Source of the DNA: Prevotella sp.
GTDB taxonomy: Bacteria; Bacteroidota; Bacteroidia; Bacteroidales; Bacteroidaceae
NCBI GenBank assembly: GCA_020026195.1
Contig: JAHHQW010000015.1
Location: 1 to 44,218 of the forward strand
DNA length: 44,218 nucleotides
Reading direction: 5' to 3'
Position 1 is the first letter of the stretch, and each line of letters starts with the position of its first letter. Shown here in pieces: positions 35,691-43,619 of this stretch. The notes under the pieces were generated by a model that was given only the letters and a program-made list of their open reading frames with translations, had not been told where the DNA came from and made no database searches. Both the position numbers and the translations under genes were made by a program.

Positions 35691-36950
35691 CTACTTAAAT
35701 ATCAGACAATCATTTTCACCGAAATCATCATACCCCGAAACAATAACACGTTCGCCAGGCTCCAGTCCGTCGGTTACTTCATAATATTGCGGATTCTGTC
35801 TTCCTAATTCTATCTGTCGGCGTACAGCCTTCGTTCCATCCTTCGATACGACATAAATCCATTTGCCCGCAGTTTTGTTATAAAACGTTCCGCGAGGAAT
35901 CATTATGGCATTTACAGGCTGTCCCAGCTGCAAGTTTAAGTCGTATGTCTGTCCGCTGCGGATATTTGCGGGATGTCTGCCTTCAAACTTAAAATCAACA
36001 CGGAACTTACCTTCACGAACTTCTGGATAAACCCTGCGTACCTTAGTGGCAAATGTCTCGTCAGAACGCTTGAACGTAGCTTCAAGGTCCGGAATGACAC
36101 GGTCGATATAATGTTCGTCTATCAGTGCTTCCACCTTATATTCGGTAAGATTGTTTATCTGTCCTATATTTGCGCCTTGCAAAACCGACTGACCTAAAAC
36201 GACATCAAGCAGTCCGAGTACACCGTCTATAGGAGCCTTAACCACAAGATTCTCCTTACGTTTGCGAATTATCTGCATGTTAAGGCGCATGTTCTGCAAA
36301 CTCTCTTCCATCTGTCTTATCTGAACCGAACGATACATGCTGTCCTGTACGGCACGATGCTTTACAAGATCGTACTTACCTGATGCCAGCTCGTAATCTT
36401 CCTTAGCCTTGAGATATTCCTCACGTGCTATAAGTTTTTCTTCATATAACGATTTCTTCGACTGATACGCACGTTTATAACGCTGTACATCTATATTTAA
36501 TTGCAGCTTTTCCTGATTAACGTTGAGTTTCTGCTGTTCCATCAAAATCATAGTGTTACGCAGCAGATTCTCTTTTTCAGCAAGGTCCGCTTCGGCATTA
36601 AGTATCTGTAAGTCTAAGTTCTCGTTCTTTAACTGTAGGATACAGTCACCCTCGTGCAGCACGGCTCCTTCTTCAACGAATATCTTGTCTACCACACCGC
36701 CTTCGGTAGGACTAAGCTGTATGCTTACCTTCGGAAGTACCCTGCCCTGCAAACGGATATAATCGTTAAACTGTCCGGCACGTACCTCTTCTGTCATTAT
36801 AGATTTCTTATCAATACGCAGTACACTTTCATTACCGCGCAATAAAAGATAGGCAACGAATGCCAGCACAAACATTCCCATCCAGTATGGCAGTGCCTTG
36901 TGCGAGAATATTACCGCAATGCCTTTCTTCTTCTCTTTTTTAATATCCAT
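35691..36950 (-). CDS. HlyD/MacA-family periplasmic adaptor (second system)
   Basis: The 419-residue membrane fusion protein has an N-terminal signal anchor (about 20-36, HKALPYWMGMFVLAFVAYLLL), a first barrel-sandwich half (EGGVVDKIFVEEGAVLHEGD), a long coiled-coil hairpin (about 110-230), the second lipoyl half (VKAPIDGVLGLLDVVLGQSVLQG) and beta-barrel plus membrane-proximal domains to the end. The family bridges inner-membrane pump and TolC. It lies 5 nt after the TolC gene and 6 nt before the permease gene. The long hairpin suits direct tip-to-tip contact with TolC. Confidence 0.93.
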   Translation of the reverse strand: MDIKKEKKKGIAVIFSHKALPYWMGMFVLAFVAYLLLRGNESVLRIDKKSIMTEEVRAGQFNDYIRLQGRVLPKVSIQLSPTEGGVVDKIFVEEGAVLHEGDCILQLKNENLDLQILNAEADLAEKENLLRNTMILMEQQKLNVNQEKLQLNIDVQRYKRAYQSKKSLYEEKLIAREEYLKAKEDYELASGKYDLVKHRAVQDSMYRSVQIRQMEESLQNMRLNMQIIRKRKENLVVKAPIDGVLGLLDVVLGQSVLQGANIGQINNLTEYKVEALIDEHYIDRVIPDLEATFKRSDETFATKVRRVYPEVREGKFRVDFKFEGRHPANIRSGQTYDLNLQLGQPVNAIMIPRGTFYNKTAGKWIYVVSKDGTKAVRRQIELGRQNPQYYEVTDGLEPGERVIVSGYDDFGENDCLIFK

Positions 36951-36955
36951 AGTAT

Positions 36956-38302
36956 TTAATTAATTTGATCGATATAACTTATGCCGTTGTAATATTCCAC
37001 TACGCTGCGTTTCAGATAGTATTTTAAAAGAGCATCGGTACGCACTGCCCTGGCTTTCATATAGGCATCGGCAGATGTACGAAATTCAACAGGCGAGATA
37101 AGTCCTTTCTGCATCTTACTCCTGTCCATTCGATAGGCCTCTGCCTGAGACTCCATCATCTTGTCCGACTGCACATAAGCGGCGCGCGCCTGTGTGCGTT
37201 CCTGTAATGCGCGTATAACCTCGTTCTCAACATCACGTAACGTCTGTTCGTATTCGGCTGCCGCGCGGCGCTGTGCATTCTTTGCCTTTGTGTAACGTGT
37301 GTGCCCTGAAAGAGCATTGAACAAAGGAATGGAAAGATTGAACTGTACATATTCGCCACTGTTATCCTTAAACTGTCTGGAGAACGGTGCCGTAGATATT
37401 CCCTGATAGGTGTAATAGCTTGTGTTCCATCCCGCTAACACAGATAATGTAGGAAGCATCGAGGCAAATGCTATCCGTCTGCTGCGACGGGCATTGTCCA
37501 TCTTGTTCTTTGCAATTGTCACTGCGGGCATGGTATGCAGAGCCCTGTCTATAAGTGATGCCGACGAATAGTCTGTCTGTACCATGTCTTCATCGTCTGC
37601 GACAGAAACATCAATACTTACATCGTCGTCAGAATGCCATAGCATCAGTTCCTTTAGCTTCAGCATGGCATCGTTATAAAGCGACGTCATTTCCGTTAGT
37701 TCGTAGTTACGTCCGGCAAGTTCGGCTTCGAGATGCACCACGTCGGCATGGCTCTTCTCGCCCAGTTCTTCCTGTCTGCGCACGAGCGTAAGGTTTTCTT
37801 CGGCTGTAGTTACCATCTCACTGCATACATTCATCATGTCCGACGTATAAACCACATTATAATAGGCCTGCATCACAGCAAGACACAGTTCGTCTTTTAT
37901 CTGTTGTTCACGTGAGATGCCCATCTTAAGTGCCGTACGTGCTATCTTTATGTTATTTATGGCGCTGAATCCGTCGAACAATGTTAATTGTGCAGTAACC
38001 GAATATCCGTTGTTAAATGTCTGTATACTCTTGTAAGTGTTGGTCTCTGGGTCTACGGCACGTCCGAAGTTAAACGATGCGTATGTGCTGGCATTGACCG
38101 AAGGCGTAAATGCTTCTGCTACGGCATTGAGACGTTCTGCACGTGCATCGGAAATTTCTGTACGCTGTATCTTCATCTTTGTCGAGTTCTCAACGGCATA
38201 CTTCATGCAGTCGTACAGTGTCATCTCTGTCTGTGCTCCTACGTTTGTAAGACTCACAGCAGAGAGTATGACTGTAATTGTGATTAATCGTTTCTTAAAC
38301 AT
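36956..38302 (-). CDS. TolC-family outer membrane efflux protein (second system)
   Basis: The 448-residue protein has a signal peptide (1-23, ending VGAQ), then the TolC repeat structure: MTLYDCMKYAVENSTKMKI at the start of the first repeat and long amphipathic helices near 130-220 and 320-430. It is the first gene of the seven-gene operon and starts 16 nt after the predicted sigma-54 start site. It differs clearly in sequence from the first TolC (4094-5563), so the two are old paralogues rather than a recent copy. Confidence 0.92.
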   Translation of the reverse strand: MFKKRLITITVILSAVSLTNVGAQTEMTLYDCMKYAVENSTKMKIQRTEISDARAERLNAVAEAFTPSVNASTYASFNFGRAVDPETNTYKSIQTFNNGYSVTAQLTLFDGFSAINNIKIARTALKMGISREQQIKDELCLAVMQAYYNVVYTSDMMNVCSEMVTTAEENLTLVRRQEELGEKSHADVVHLEAELAGRNYELTEMTSLYNDAMLKLKELMLWHSDDDVSIDVSVADDEDMVQTDYSSASLIDRALHTMPAVTIAKNKMDNARRSRRIAFASMLPTLSVLAGWNTSYYTYQGISTAPFSRQFKDNSGEYVQFNLSIPLFNALSGHTRYTKAKNAQRRAAAEYEQTLRDVENEVIRALQERTQARAAYVQSDKMMESQAEAYRMDRSKMQKGLISPVEFRTSADAYMKARAVRTDALLKYYLKRSVVEYYNGISYIDQIN

Positions 38303-38328
38303 TTTATGTTGCGTTTACTATTTATAGA

Positions 38329-38344
38329 TGCAACGTATGTGCCA
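38329..38344 (-). promoter_or_regulatory. Sigma-54 promoter of the second efflux operon
   Basis: On the minus strand TGGCA (38344-38340), CATACG, TTGCA (38333-38329): a full match to the sigma-54 consensus, including GC at -12. The predicted start is near 38318. CTGTATATCAG (38359-38369) stands with TATCAG 20 nt upstream of the -24 box. Confidence 0.85.
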
Positions 38345-38399
38345 GAATATTATAACGTCTGTATATCAGAGAGTTACTCATTTTACCATTAAATATGAG

Positions 38400-38438
38400 T
38401 GTAAAGAAATCTTACACTCTGTGTTAAGGTAATTTACA
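38400..38438 (-). promoter_or_regulatory. Paired putative RR2 activator sites
   Basis: TGTAAAGAAATCTTACA (38400-38416) and TGTTAAGGTAATTTACA (38422-38438) share the 17-bp pattern TGTWA-AGRWAWY-TTACA with inverted outer arms. The centres are 22 bp apart, near -90 and -112. They keep the outer TGT...ACA of the RR1 sites but lack the CG steps, which would separate the two regulons. RR2 binding is inferred from the operon context. Confidence 0.6.
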
Positions 38439-38827
38439 ATAGGAAAGGATTTATATAATAAAAGACTTAACCTTATGAAAGGTTGCATTCTTTTTTACTG
38501 TACAGCAGCTTTTTAATTTACTGAATTGTCATGAAACAGACATAACCAAGTGATGCAAACAGAGACTGGAAGTCTGAAAATGTGCCGTCAGCATTTATAT
38601 AATATTTATAAACTTAGAATTTACATCCGCATGACTAAAAGTAATAAATGTATAAATCAGAGTTAGGATTTTAGTGTCTGGAAAAGTGCAGAAATACATA
38701 CAAAAAATGATTTATAAGGATTGGAGAAAGGCTTTTTATGTGTTTTTTGCCGAAAAAAGACTGTTTTTCTCCATTTTTTCAGCATTTCTGCACCAAAAAC
38801 ACCCTTTGTCTGCAAGCTAACACAGGC
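38439..38827. other. Gene-free A/T-rich stretch
   Basis: I see no supportable gene here. A small inverted repeat (AACCTT...AAGGTT near 38469-38483) has T-rich sequence after it, but no transcript leads into it. A 140-codon open frame on the minus strand (38663-39085) spans the dispersed repeat and is judged spurious. Confidence 0.5.
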
Positions 38828-38948
38828 ATAAAAGTTTGCAAACGCACCTGCATTAGTTTGTAAACGCACCTGCATTAGTTTGTTAGTGTCATGACACCAA
38901 CAAAAAGACATGTAATAACGTGTATTTTTTGACTGCATATTTCTGAAC
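38828..38948. repeat. Dispersed intergenic repeat, copy 2, with 22-bp tandem unit
   Basis: This aligns with 8021-8120. It contains two tandem 22-bp units (38834-38855 and 38856-38877, differing at one base, each starting GTTTGYAAACGCACCTG) and a third truncated start at 38878, then GTCATGAC. Copy 1 has a single full unit. Unit number thus varies, as in a small repeat that expands by slippage. Confidence 0.6.
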
Positions 38949-39035
38949 AATCGTACGACGACTGACAAATAATCAATTTTTGAAAAGCTGCTGTTGCAAA
39001 TTATTCTGTTTTTGACAATTGCCATAAATAACAAA

Positions 39036-39076
39036 ACAGCATGTATGGCAGGATATGTATAAACCATACATGCTGT
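39036..39076 (-). terminator. Terminator of the lone HlyD gene
   Basis: A 13-bp perfect stem (39036-39048 with 39064-39076, ACAGCATGTATGG and its complement) with a 15-nt loop. On the minus strand it ends in TGTTTTG, a short T-run. Confidence 0.75.
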
Positions 39077-39143
39077 ATGCGGCATTAAAAATATTTTATA
39101 AAGCGTACATCGTTATTGACTGAAACTTACGCACACAATATCC

Positions 39144-40391
39144 TTATTTCAGACGGATGCTTCTCTTATTCTTAAATTCGTTCATACTGCTCACCACTAC
39201 CCTGTCTCCCTTACACAGTCCTTCTACCACCTCTACGTATTCGAAGTTGCTTTCGCCAAGACTAACGTTACGGCGCACCAGACGGTCGCTGCCATCCATT
39301 ACGAACAGCACATAGTCACCGGGACCAACATAGTAAGATGCGTTTGCAATACGCAGCACGTGATCTTTTACGGCATCCATTACATAGACATCTGTCTTAA
39401 GACCCGAACGAAGACGTCTGTGACTGTCATCGTCTAAACGAACGGTAAATGATATTACTCCATTTTTACTCAGCGGTGTAACACTGCTGACTATACCCGA
39501 AAGTTTATCATTGCCTATCATTATGATGGTTTTACCTCCTACTGCCACACGGTCGGCATACGAATCGGCTATCTCACATTCCACCTTAAAATGACTGAGG
39601 TCAGAAATTACAGCCACCTGCTCGCCCTGTGAAATCTGTGCTCCCACCTTATTGTTTATGTACGTAAGAACGGCATTACGTGGTGAACGAATCTTAGCAT
39701 CTTCGAGAGTGCGTTTCATCTCTGCAAGACTCTTGCTGAATATCTGGAACTCAAGTTCCTTTACCTTAAGGTCGGCAGCCTTAACCTGCTGTTCGTTAGC
39801 ATACATCTGACGCATCTGTTCAAGTTCCAGTTTACCTGTGTTATACGCCAGTTCTGCCTGTCGCACCTTATCGGTAGTGCCGCTTCCGATACTGTCAAGA
39901 TAACGCTCGTTACGCAGTTCAACCTCCATGCGGTTCAGTTTCATGGCACTCACCTTTACCTTCATGTTGAGGTCGCTAAGATATGTCTTGTTATCAATGC
40001 GCAGCTGCTGCAACTGAAGTCGTTTCATCTGTTCCTCATCGAGTAACTTGCGGTATGACGTCTCGGTACTCTGAAGGTCAAGTTCGAGAAGCGGAGTACC
40101 TTCCTTAACCTTATCGCCACCCTTGCAGAACACACCCGTGATGCGCGTAGAAATCGGCGAATTGATTACTTCCTCAAAGGCCGGGACTATCTTTCCCGAT
40201 GCACTAACACTGACTTCTATTGTTCCTTCGTCGACGGTAGATAACGTTAAGTCCTTTAAACGTACGCTGGTGCGCATTAACGAAATCAAACCAAACACTA
40301 AGGCTAAGACACATGCCACTACTATTACGGCGCGGATTATTGTCTTGTTACGTTTACGTCTTCGTTCTTCTAATGATATTTCTCTGTCCAT
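39144..40391 (-). CDS. HlyD/MacA-family periplasmic adaptor (first regulon, stand-alone)
   Basis: The 415-residue membrane fusion protein has an N-terminal anchor helix (about 18-38), a lipoyl half (SPISTRITGVFCKGGDKVKEGTPLLEL), a coiled-coil hairpin (about 105-225, KLLDEEQMKRLQLQQLR... and LAEMKRTLEDAK), the second lipoyl half (IRSPRNAVLTYINNKVGAQISQGEQVAVI), a beta-barrel, and a membrane-proximal domain. No pump gene is adjacent. The sigma-54 promoter and paired TGTACG sites upstream are those of the TolC, ABC and fused-permease units. It is therefore the likely adaptor joining those parts. Confidence 0.92.
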   Translation of the reverse strand: MDREISLEERRRKRNKTIIRAVIVVACVLALVFGLISLMRTSVRLKDLTLSTVDEGTIEVSVSASGKIVPAFEEVINSPISTRITGVFCKGGDKVKEGTPLLELDLQSTETSYRKLLDEEQMKRLQLQQLRIDNKTYLSDLNMKVKVSAMKLNRMEVELRNERYLDSIGSGTTDKVRQAELAYNTGKLELEQMRQMYANEQQVKAADLKVKELEFQIFSKSLAEMKRTLEDAKIRSPRNAVLTYINNKVGAQISQGEQVAVISDLSHFKVECEIADSYADRVAVGGKTIIMIGNDKLSGIVSSVTPLSKNGVISFTVRLDDDSHRRLRSGLKTDVYVMDAVKDHVLRIANASYYVGPGDYVLFVMDGSDRLVRRNVSLGESNFEYVEVVEGLCKGDRVVVSSMNEFKNKRSIRLK

Positions 40392-40426
40392 TTCTAACTG
40401 TAATCTGTTAATTCATTTATACATAT

Positions 40427-40442
40427 TACAATCATCATGCCA
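40427..40442 (-). promoter_or_regulatory. Sigma-54 promoter of the stand-alone HlyD gene
   Basis: On the minus strand TGGCA (40442-40438), 6 nt, TTGTA (40431-40427). The predicted start is near 40416, 25 nt before the ATG. CTGATTATCAG (40456-40466) lies with TATCAG exactly 19 nt upstream of the -24 box. Confidence 0.8.
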
Positions 40443-40487
40443 TTCTATCATTATTCTGATTATCAGCAATTTATCAATTTTCAGACA

Positions 40488-40521
40488 TGTACGATAACGG
40501 ACAGGTGTACGAAATCGGATA
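40488..40521 (-). promoter_or_regulatory. Paired RR1 activator sites before the stand-alone HlyD gene
   Basis: TGTACG-ATAA-CGGACA (40488-40503) and TGTACG-AAAT-CGGATA (40506-40521), 2 nt apart, centred near -80 and -98, as before the ABC and fused-permease units. The pair lies only 20 nt beyond the 3' end of the helicase gene. Confidence 0.75.
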
Positions 40522-40541
40522 GTTTAGATAACAAACATATG

Positions 40542-43500
40542 CTACTCATTATTCTTCCTGGATATAGGCGAAAGATTAAACAACAGTTCCTTTGCGTTTT
40601 CTGGAGACAAAACACCTTTAATCATACTAAGTAACTCTTCCTGTCTTGGTTGTCCTAATGTAAGGCGATATAACGATAATACTGAAATAAGACGATCGTA
40701 ACGTTCTTTATCCTTACTCATAGGATACATAGGTACAATTCTCTCTATCATTTCAAATTTATCTATATTATCTTTTATCAGTTCAGGAGGCAAACACCAA
40801 TAAGGTACAATATCCGAATAATGATATTTTTCTGACATATCTTTATGTGCCTTTTCAAACATTTCATTCCAATCAAATATATCAGGATACAATTTACATA
40901 TATTTCTTCTTATAGCCAAACATTTGTACCGGTTAATACGACCTTCACGCTGTTCCAGATCTTGAGGATTGGAAGGGGTATTCCAATGTACTATCTTTCT
41001 ACAATACAAATGAAAGTCCAGCCCTTCCTGACCTACCGATGTACTAGCGAGCAAAAATGGACGGAAAGGCGAATTAAACGCTTCTCTTGTTTTGTTAGCA
41101 ACCTTTATTTTAGAATCATCAACTTTTGCGTTTGTAAACGGCAATGCCAAATGCGTACGCATATGCCACTTTCTAAAAACTCCTTTAGTATCACACTTAG
41201 CAAAAGTATCGGACGTATCAATATTTACGCCTGTTTCCATTTCTATAAAGGCATCATTCAGACGATTACATATTGCTTCCTTATCACAACCTGTTTCATC
41301 AATCATGTGTACAAACTCATCAAGCACTGCTTGCAAATTTCCCATAACACAATAGTCGGCAACCTGTTCGTAATAAACATCAATACTTTTACGTTCGTAA
41401 ATTAAATCTATAATTGCAGCACTCTGTCTTCTATTAAACAAAGTAACAAAATTATCAGCTAAATTTTTGACTTTCTCTTCATCACCTATAATCCTGTAAA
41501 GACACTCTGCAGGGCCACCTATAGCCAGGTTTACAAGAACGTTTAAAGCCTGAGTGCTAAACTCAAACAATTTAACATTTTTATTATCAAGCCACTGCAA
41601 ATACATATAGATTTCAGTTGATGAGCAACTATCATTTTTTAAAACAATATTTTTATCTTTGACATAAGACAATATACGTTCTCGCAAGATTTTACGAATA
41701 TCCTTCAGAGACTGTCCATAAAATTCTTTAGGAGAATAGATATCAGCAAGGTATTTACATGGATAAGAAATCACTGACTTACTACTGTTAGTAACTACAA
41801 CATCTTTAATAATCTTATTTTTATCATCTTTTTTTTCTACTCTATCTTGCAATCTTCCTCGTCCTATTTTATTAGTATATGTAGCCTTAAGATTTTCAAA
41901 TGCTTTACCTATTGTAAGTCGCTCAGCTTCATATGATAACATCACAGCCAGCATACGAGGCACCATTTCCCATGCCGAAAACACCAATACTTTAGAAAAT
42001 TCTTTATTTTTTTCAAACACATTACTCGGAGAAGTCGAATAGTAAGGATGTGATGTAGGAATCCATAACAACAATTCAGCATGATTACTGAACATTAGTT
42101 TCTTAACGTAATCCAAACGAGCATTGTTTGACACAATCTCACGATATTTATATAAATAATCTGTTTTAAGTAGATAACACTGACTTTGCGTACTTACAGG
42201 CAAAGATACATGTGAATCTACAACTTTGTATACCTGCGTTATTTTCTTTTTTAATTCGTAAGTATCCATAAACGACAGAAGATATGGACACGACTTAACG
42301 TAATCCATTGGAATTTTACCAGTATTAAAATGAATATCCTTCATACTTTCAGCTTTGCTTCTGCAATCGTCTAACAACTTCTGCATGTGACAATACGATA
42401 AAATATCACCTTCCGAAATATCAATATCGATAACATTTTTAGAAGATATCAAATTTTCACTAAGTCGTTCAGTCCTACATATAGACTCGTACATTTTATC
42501 CTCTGCAACTTTTTTCTTGGCAATTAAAATATCAAGTCTGTCTGAAGACAAATGACTTAATTCTGAAGAATAATCTTCCCATATGGATTTAAAGTTTATT
42601 TTGCCTTTATCATTCTTAAACAAAAAGTCCATTAACTGAAAAAAATCACGATATTGATCATCAATATTATTCTCATTCAATTCTTCTAATGTAGAAAACG
42701 GCTTATATGGAGTTGCTGACAATAAAAGAATAAGGGGTGAATTTTTTTTGTCATCCTCTATATCAAAATTACCAAAAAATTTGTGGGCAATCATAGATTG
42801 CTCGTCATTATTGCTATCATCAAGTAATGAACTAAATCTCTGAAATTCATCCATTATAACAAGATCTGGATCAAGTTCTTCTAAACTTATCAAAGCAAAA
42901 TCTTTACGTAATTTCGGAATAAGAAAATATTTATCTTTTGTCAATCGTCCATTTTCAAGTACATATAATAATTCTTTAAAGGATGATGTTTTTCTTAATG
43001 CATCATGTATCTTTAATTTGTATGTATCACCACAAACTTTAATATCATTTATATACTTTTTCTCAAGATTACGCCATGTATCAATATTAACATCTTTCCT
43101 AAAAAACACACTCAGTCTAGAATGATATGCCATACATTCTGGCATCATACTTATCATACAGGACATAAGTGCACGTTCTTCCATATTACCATAACTATTT
43201 GTAAGCGAGAACGAAGTACCAGGTGTTAAAGGAATTAGAAGGACGGGCATTTTACATCCTTCGTAGTCGCCATCTTCTCTGTATTTGCCCTCTTTCTTCA
43301 AATCTGCTATTTTTTTATATAATTTAAGATGCTGCATTGTAAGACGACTTTCGTTAACATCCATAATATCGTCAATACCAAGATTCTGAGTATTCTGCTT
43401 AACTATATTCATATTAGAGCAGACATACACTACACGATACATATCATCGTATAACGAACTGCGTATATCACCTACTTTTTCAATTACAGTTTTTGCAATA

Positions 43501-43619
43501 ATTGTCTTACCCAGTCCTACTTCATCAGAAAGAAGAACACGGCGTTGTTTTCCATCTTTAAATATTTGAACTATGCGTTGGGCTGTTTCTCTTTGAAAAT
43601 CTTTAGGATACTTACTCAT
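40542..43619 (-). CDS. SNF2/DEAD-like superfamily 2 helicase, possible defence protein
   Basis: The 1025-residue protein has SF2 motifs far apart: Walker A-type SDEVGLGKT (31-39), Walker B DEFQ (257-260), SAT (301-303) and a C-terminal RecA half with ASTSVGQEGLDFHLYCR and the motif VI arginine finger QREGRINRY (roughly residues 885-935). Large insertions separate motif Ia from II and lie between the two RecA halves. The DEVGLGKT and GRINR forms are typical of RapA/SNF2-like translocases, found in several phage-defence and restriction systems. Its start overlaps the upstream gene by 4 nt, so both proteins act together. This end of the window is visibly richer in A/T than the rest, which suggests transfer. 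No methylase or nuclease is visible within the window. Confidence 0.8.
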   Translation of the reverse strand: MSKYPKDFQRETAQRIVQIFKDGKQRRVLLSDEVGLGKTIIAKTVIEKVGDIRSSLYDDMYRVVYVCSNMNIVKQNTQNLGIDDIMDVNESRLTMQHLKLYKKIADLKKEGKYREDGDYEGCKMPVLLIPLTPGTSFSLTNSYGNMEERALMSCMISMMPECMAYHSRLSVFFRKDVNIDTWRNLEKKYINDIKVCGDTYKLKIHDALRKTSSFKELLYVLENGRLTKDKYFLIPKLRKDFALISLEELDPDLVIMDEFQRFSSLLDDSNNDEQSMIAHKFFGNFDIEDDKKNSPLILLLSATPYKPFSTLEELNENNIDDQYRDFFQLMDFLFKNDKGKINFKSIWEDYSSELSHLSSDRLDILIAKKKVAEDKMYESICRTERLSENLISSKNVIDIDISEGDILSYCHMQKLLDDCRSKAESMKDIHFNTGKIPMDYVKSCPYLLSFMDTYELKKKITQVYKVVDSHVSLPVSTQSQCYLLKTDYLYKYREIVSNNARLDYVKKLMFSNHAELLLWIPTSHPYYSTSPSNVFEKNKEFSKVLVFSAWEMVPRMLAVMLSYEAERLTIGKAFENLKATYTNKIGRGRLQDRVEKKDDKNKIIKDVVVTNSSKSVISYPCKYLADIYSPKEFYGQSLKDIRKILRERILSYVKDKNIVLKNDSCSSTEIYMYLQWLDNKNVKLFEFSTQALNVLVNLAIGGPAECLYRIIGDEEKVKNLADNFVTLFNRRQSAAIIDLIYERKSIDVYYEQVADYCVMGNLQAVLDEFVHMIDETGCDKEAICNRLNDAFIEMETGVNIDTSDTFAKCDTKGVFRKWHMRTHLALPFTNAKVDDSKIKVANKTREAFNSPFRPFLLASTSVGQEGLDFHLYCRKIVHWNTPSNPQDLEQREGRINRYKCLAIRRNICKLYPDIFDWNEMFEKAHKDMSEKYHYSDIVPYWCLPPELIKDNIDKFEMIERIVPMYPMSKDKERYDRLISVLSLYRLTLGQPRQEELLSMIKGVLSPENAKELLFNLSPISRKNNE

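Noticed and set aside
38663..39085. 140-codon open frame on the minus strand in the gap before the lone HlyD gene
   Set aside because: It spans the dispersed repeat with its tandem 22-bp units and overlaps the HlyD terminator. Its composition is Lys/Phe/Cys-rich without domain pattern, and no promoter is seen.
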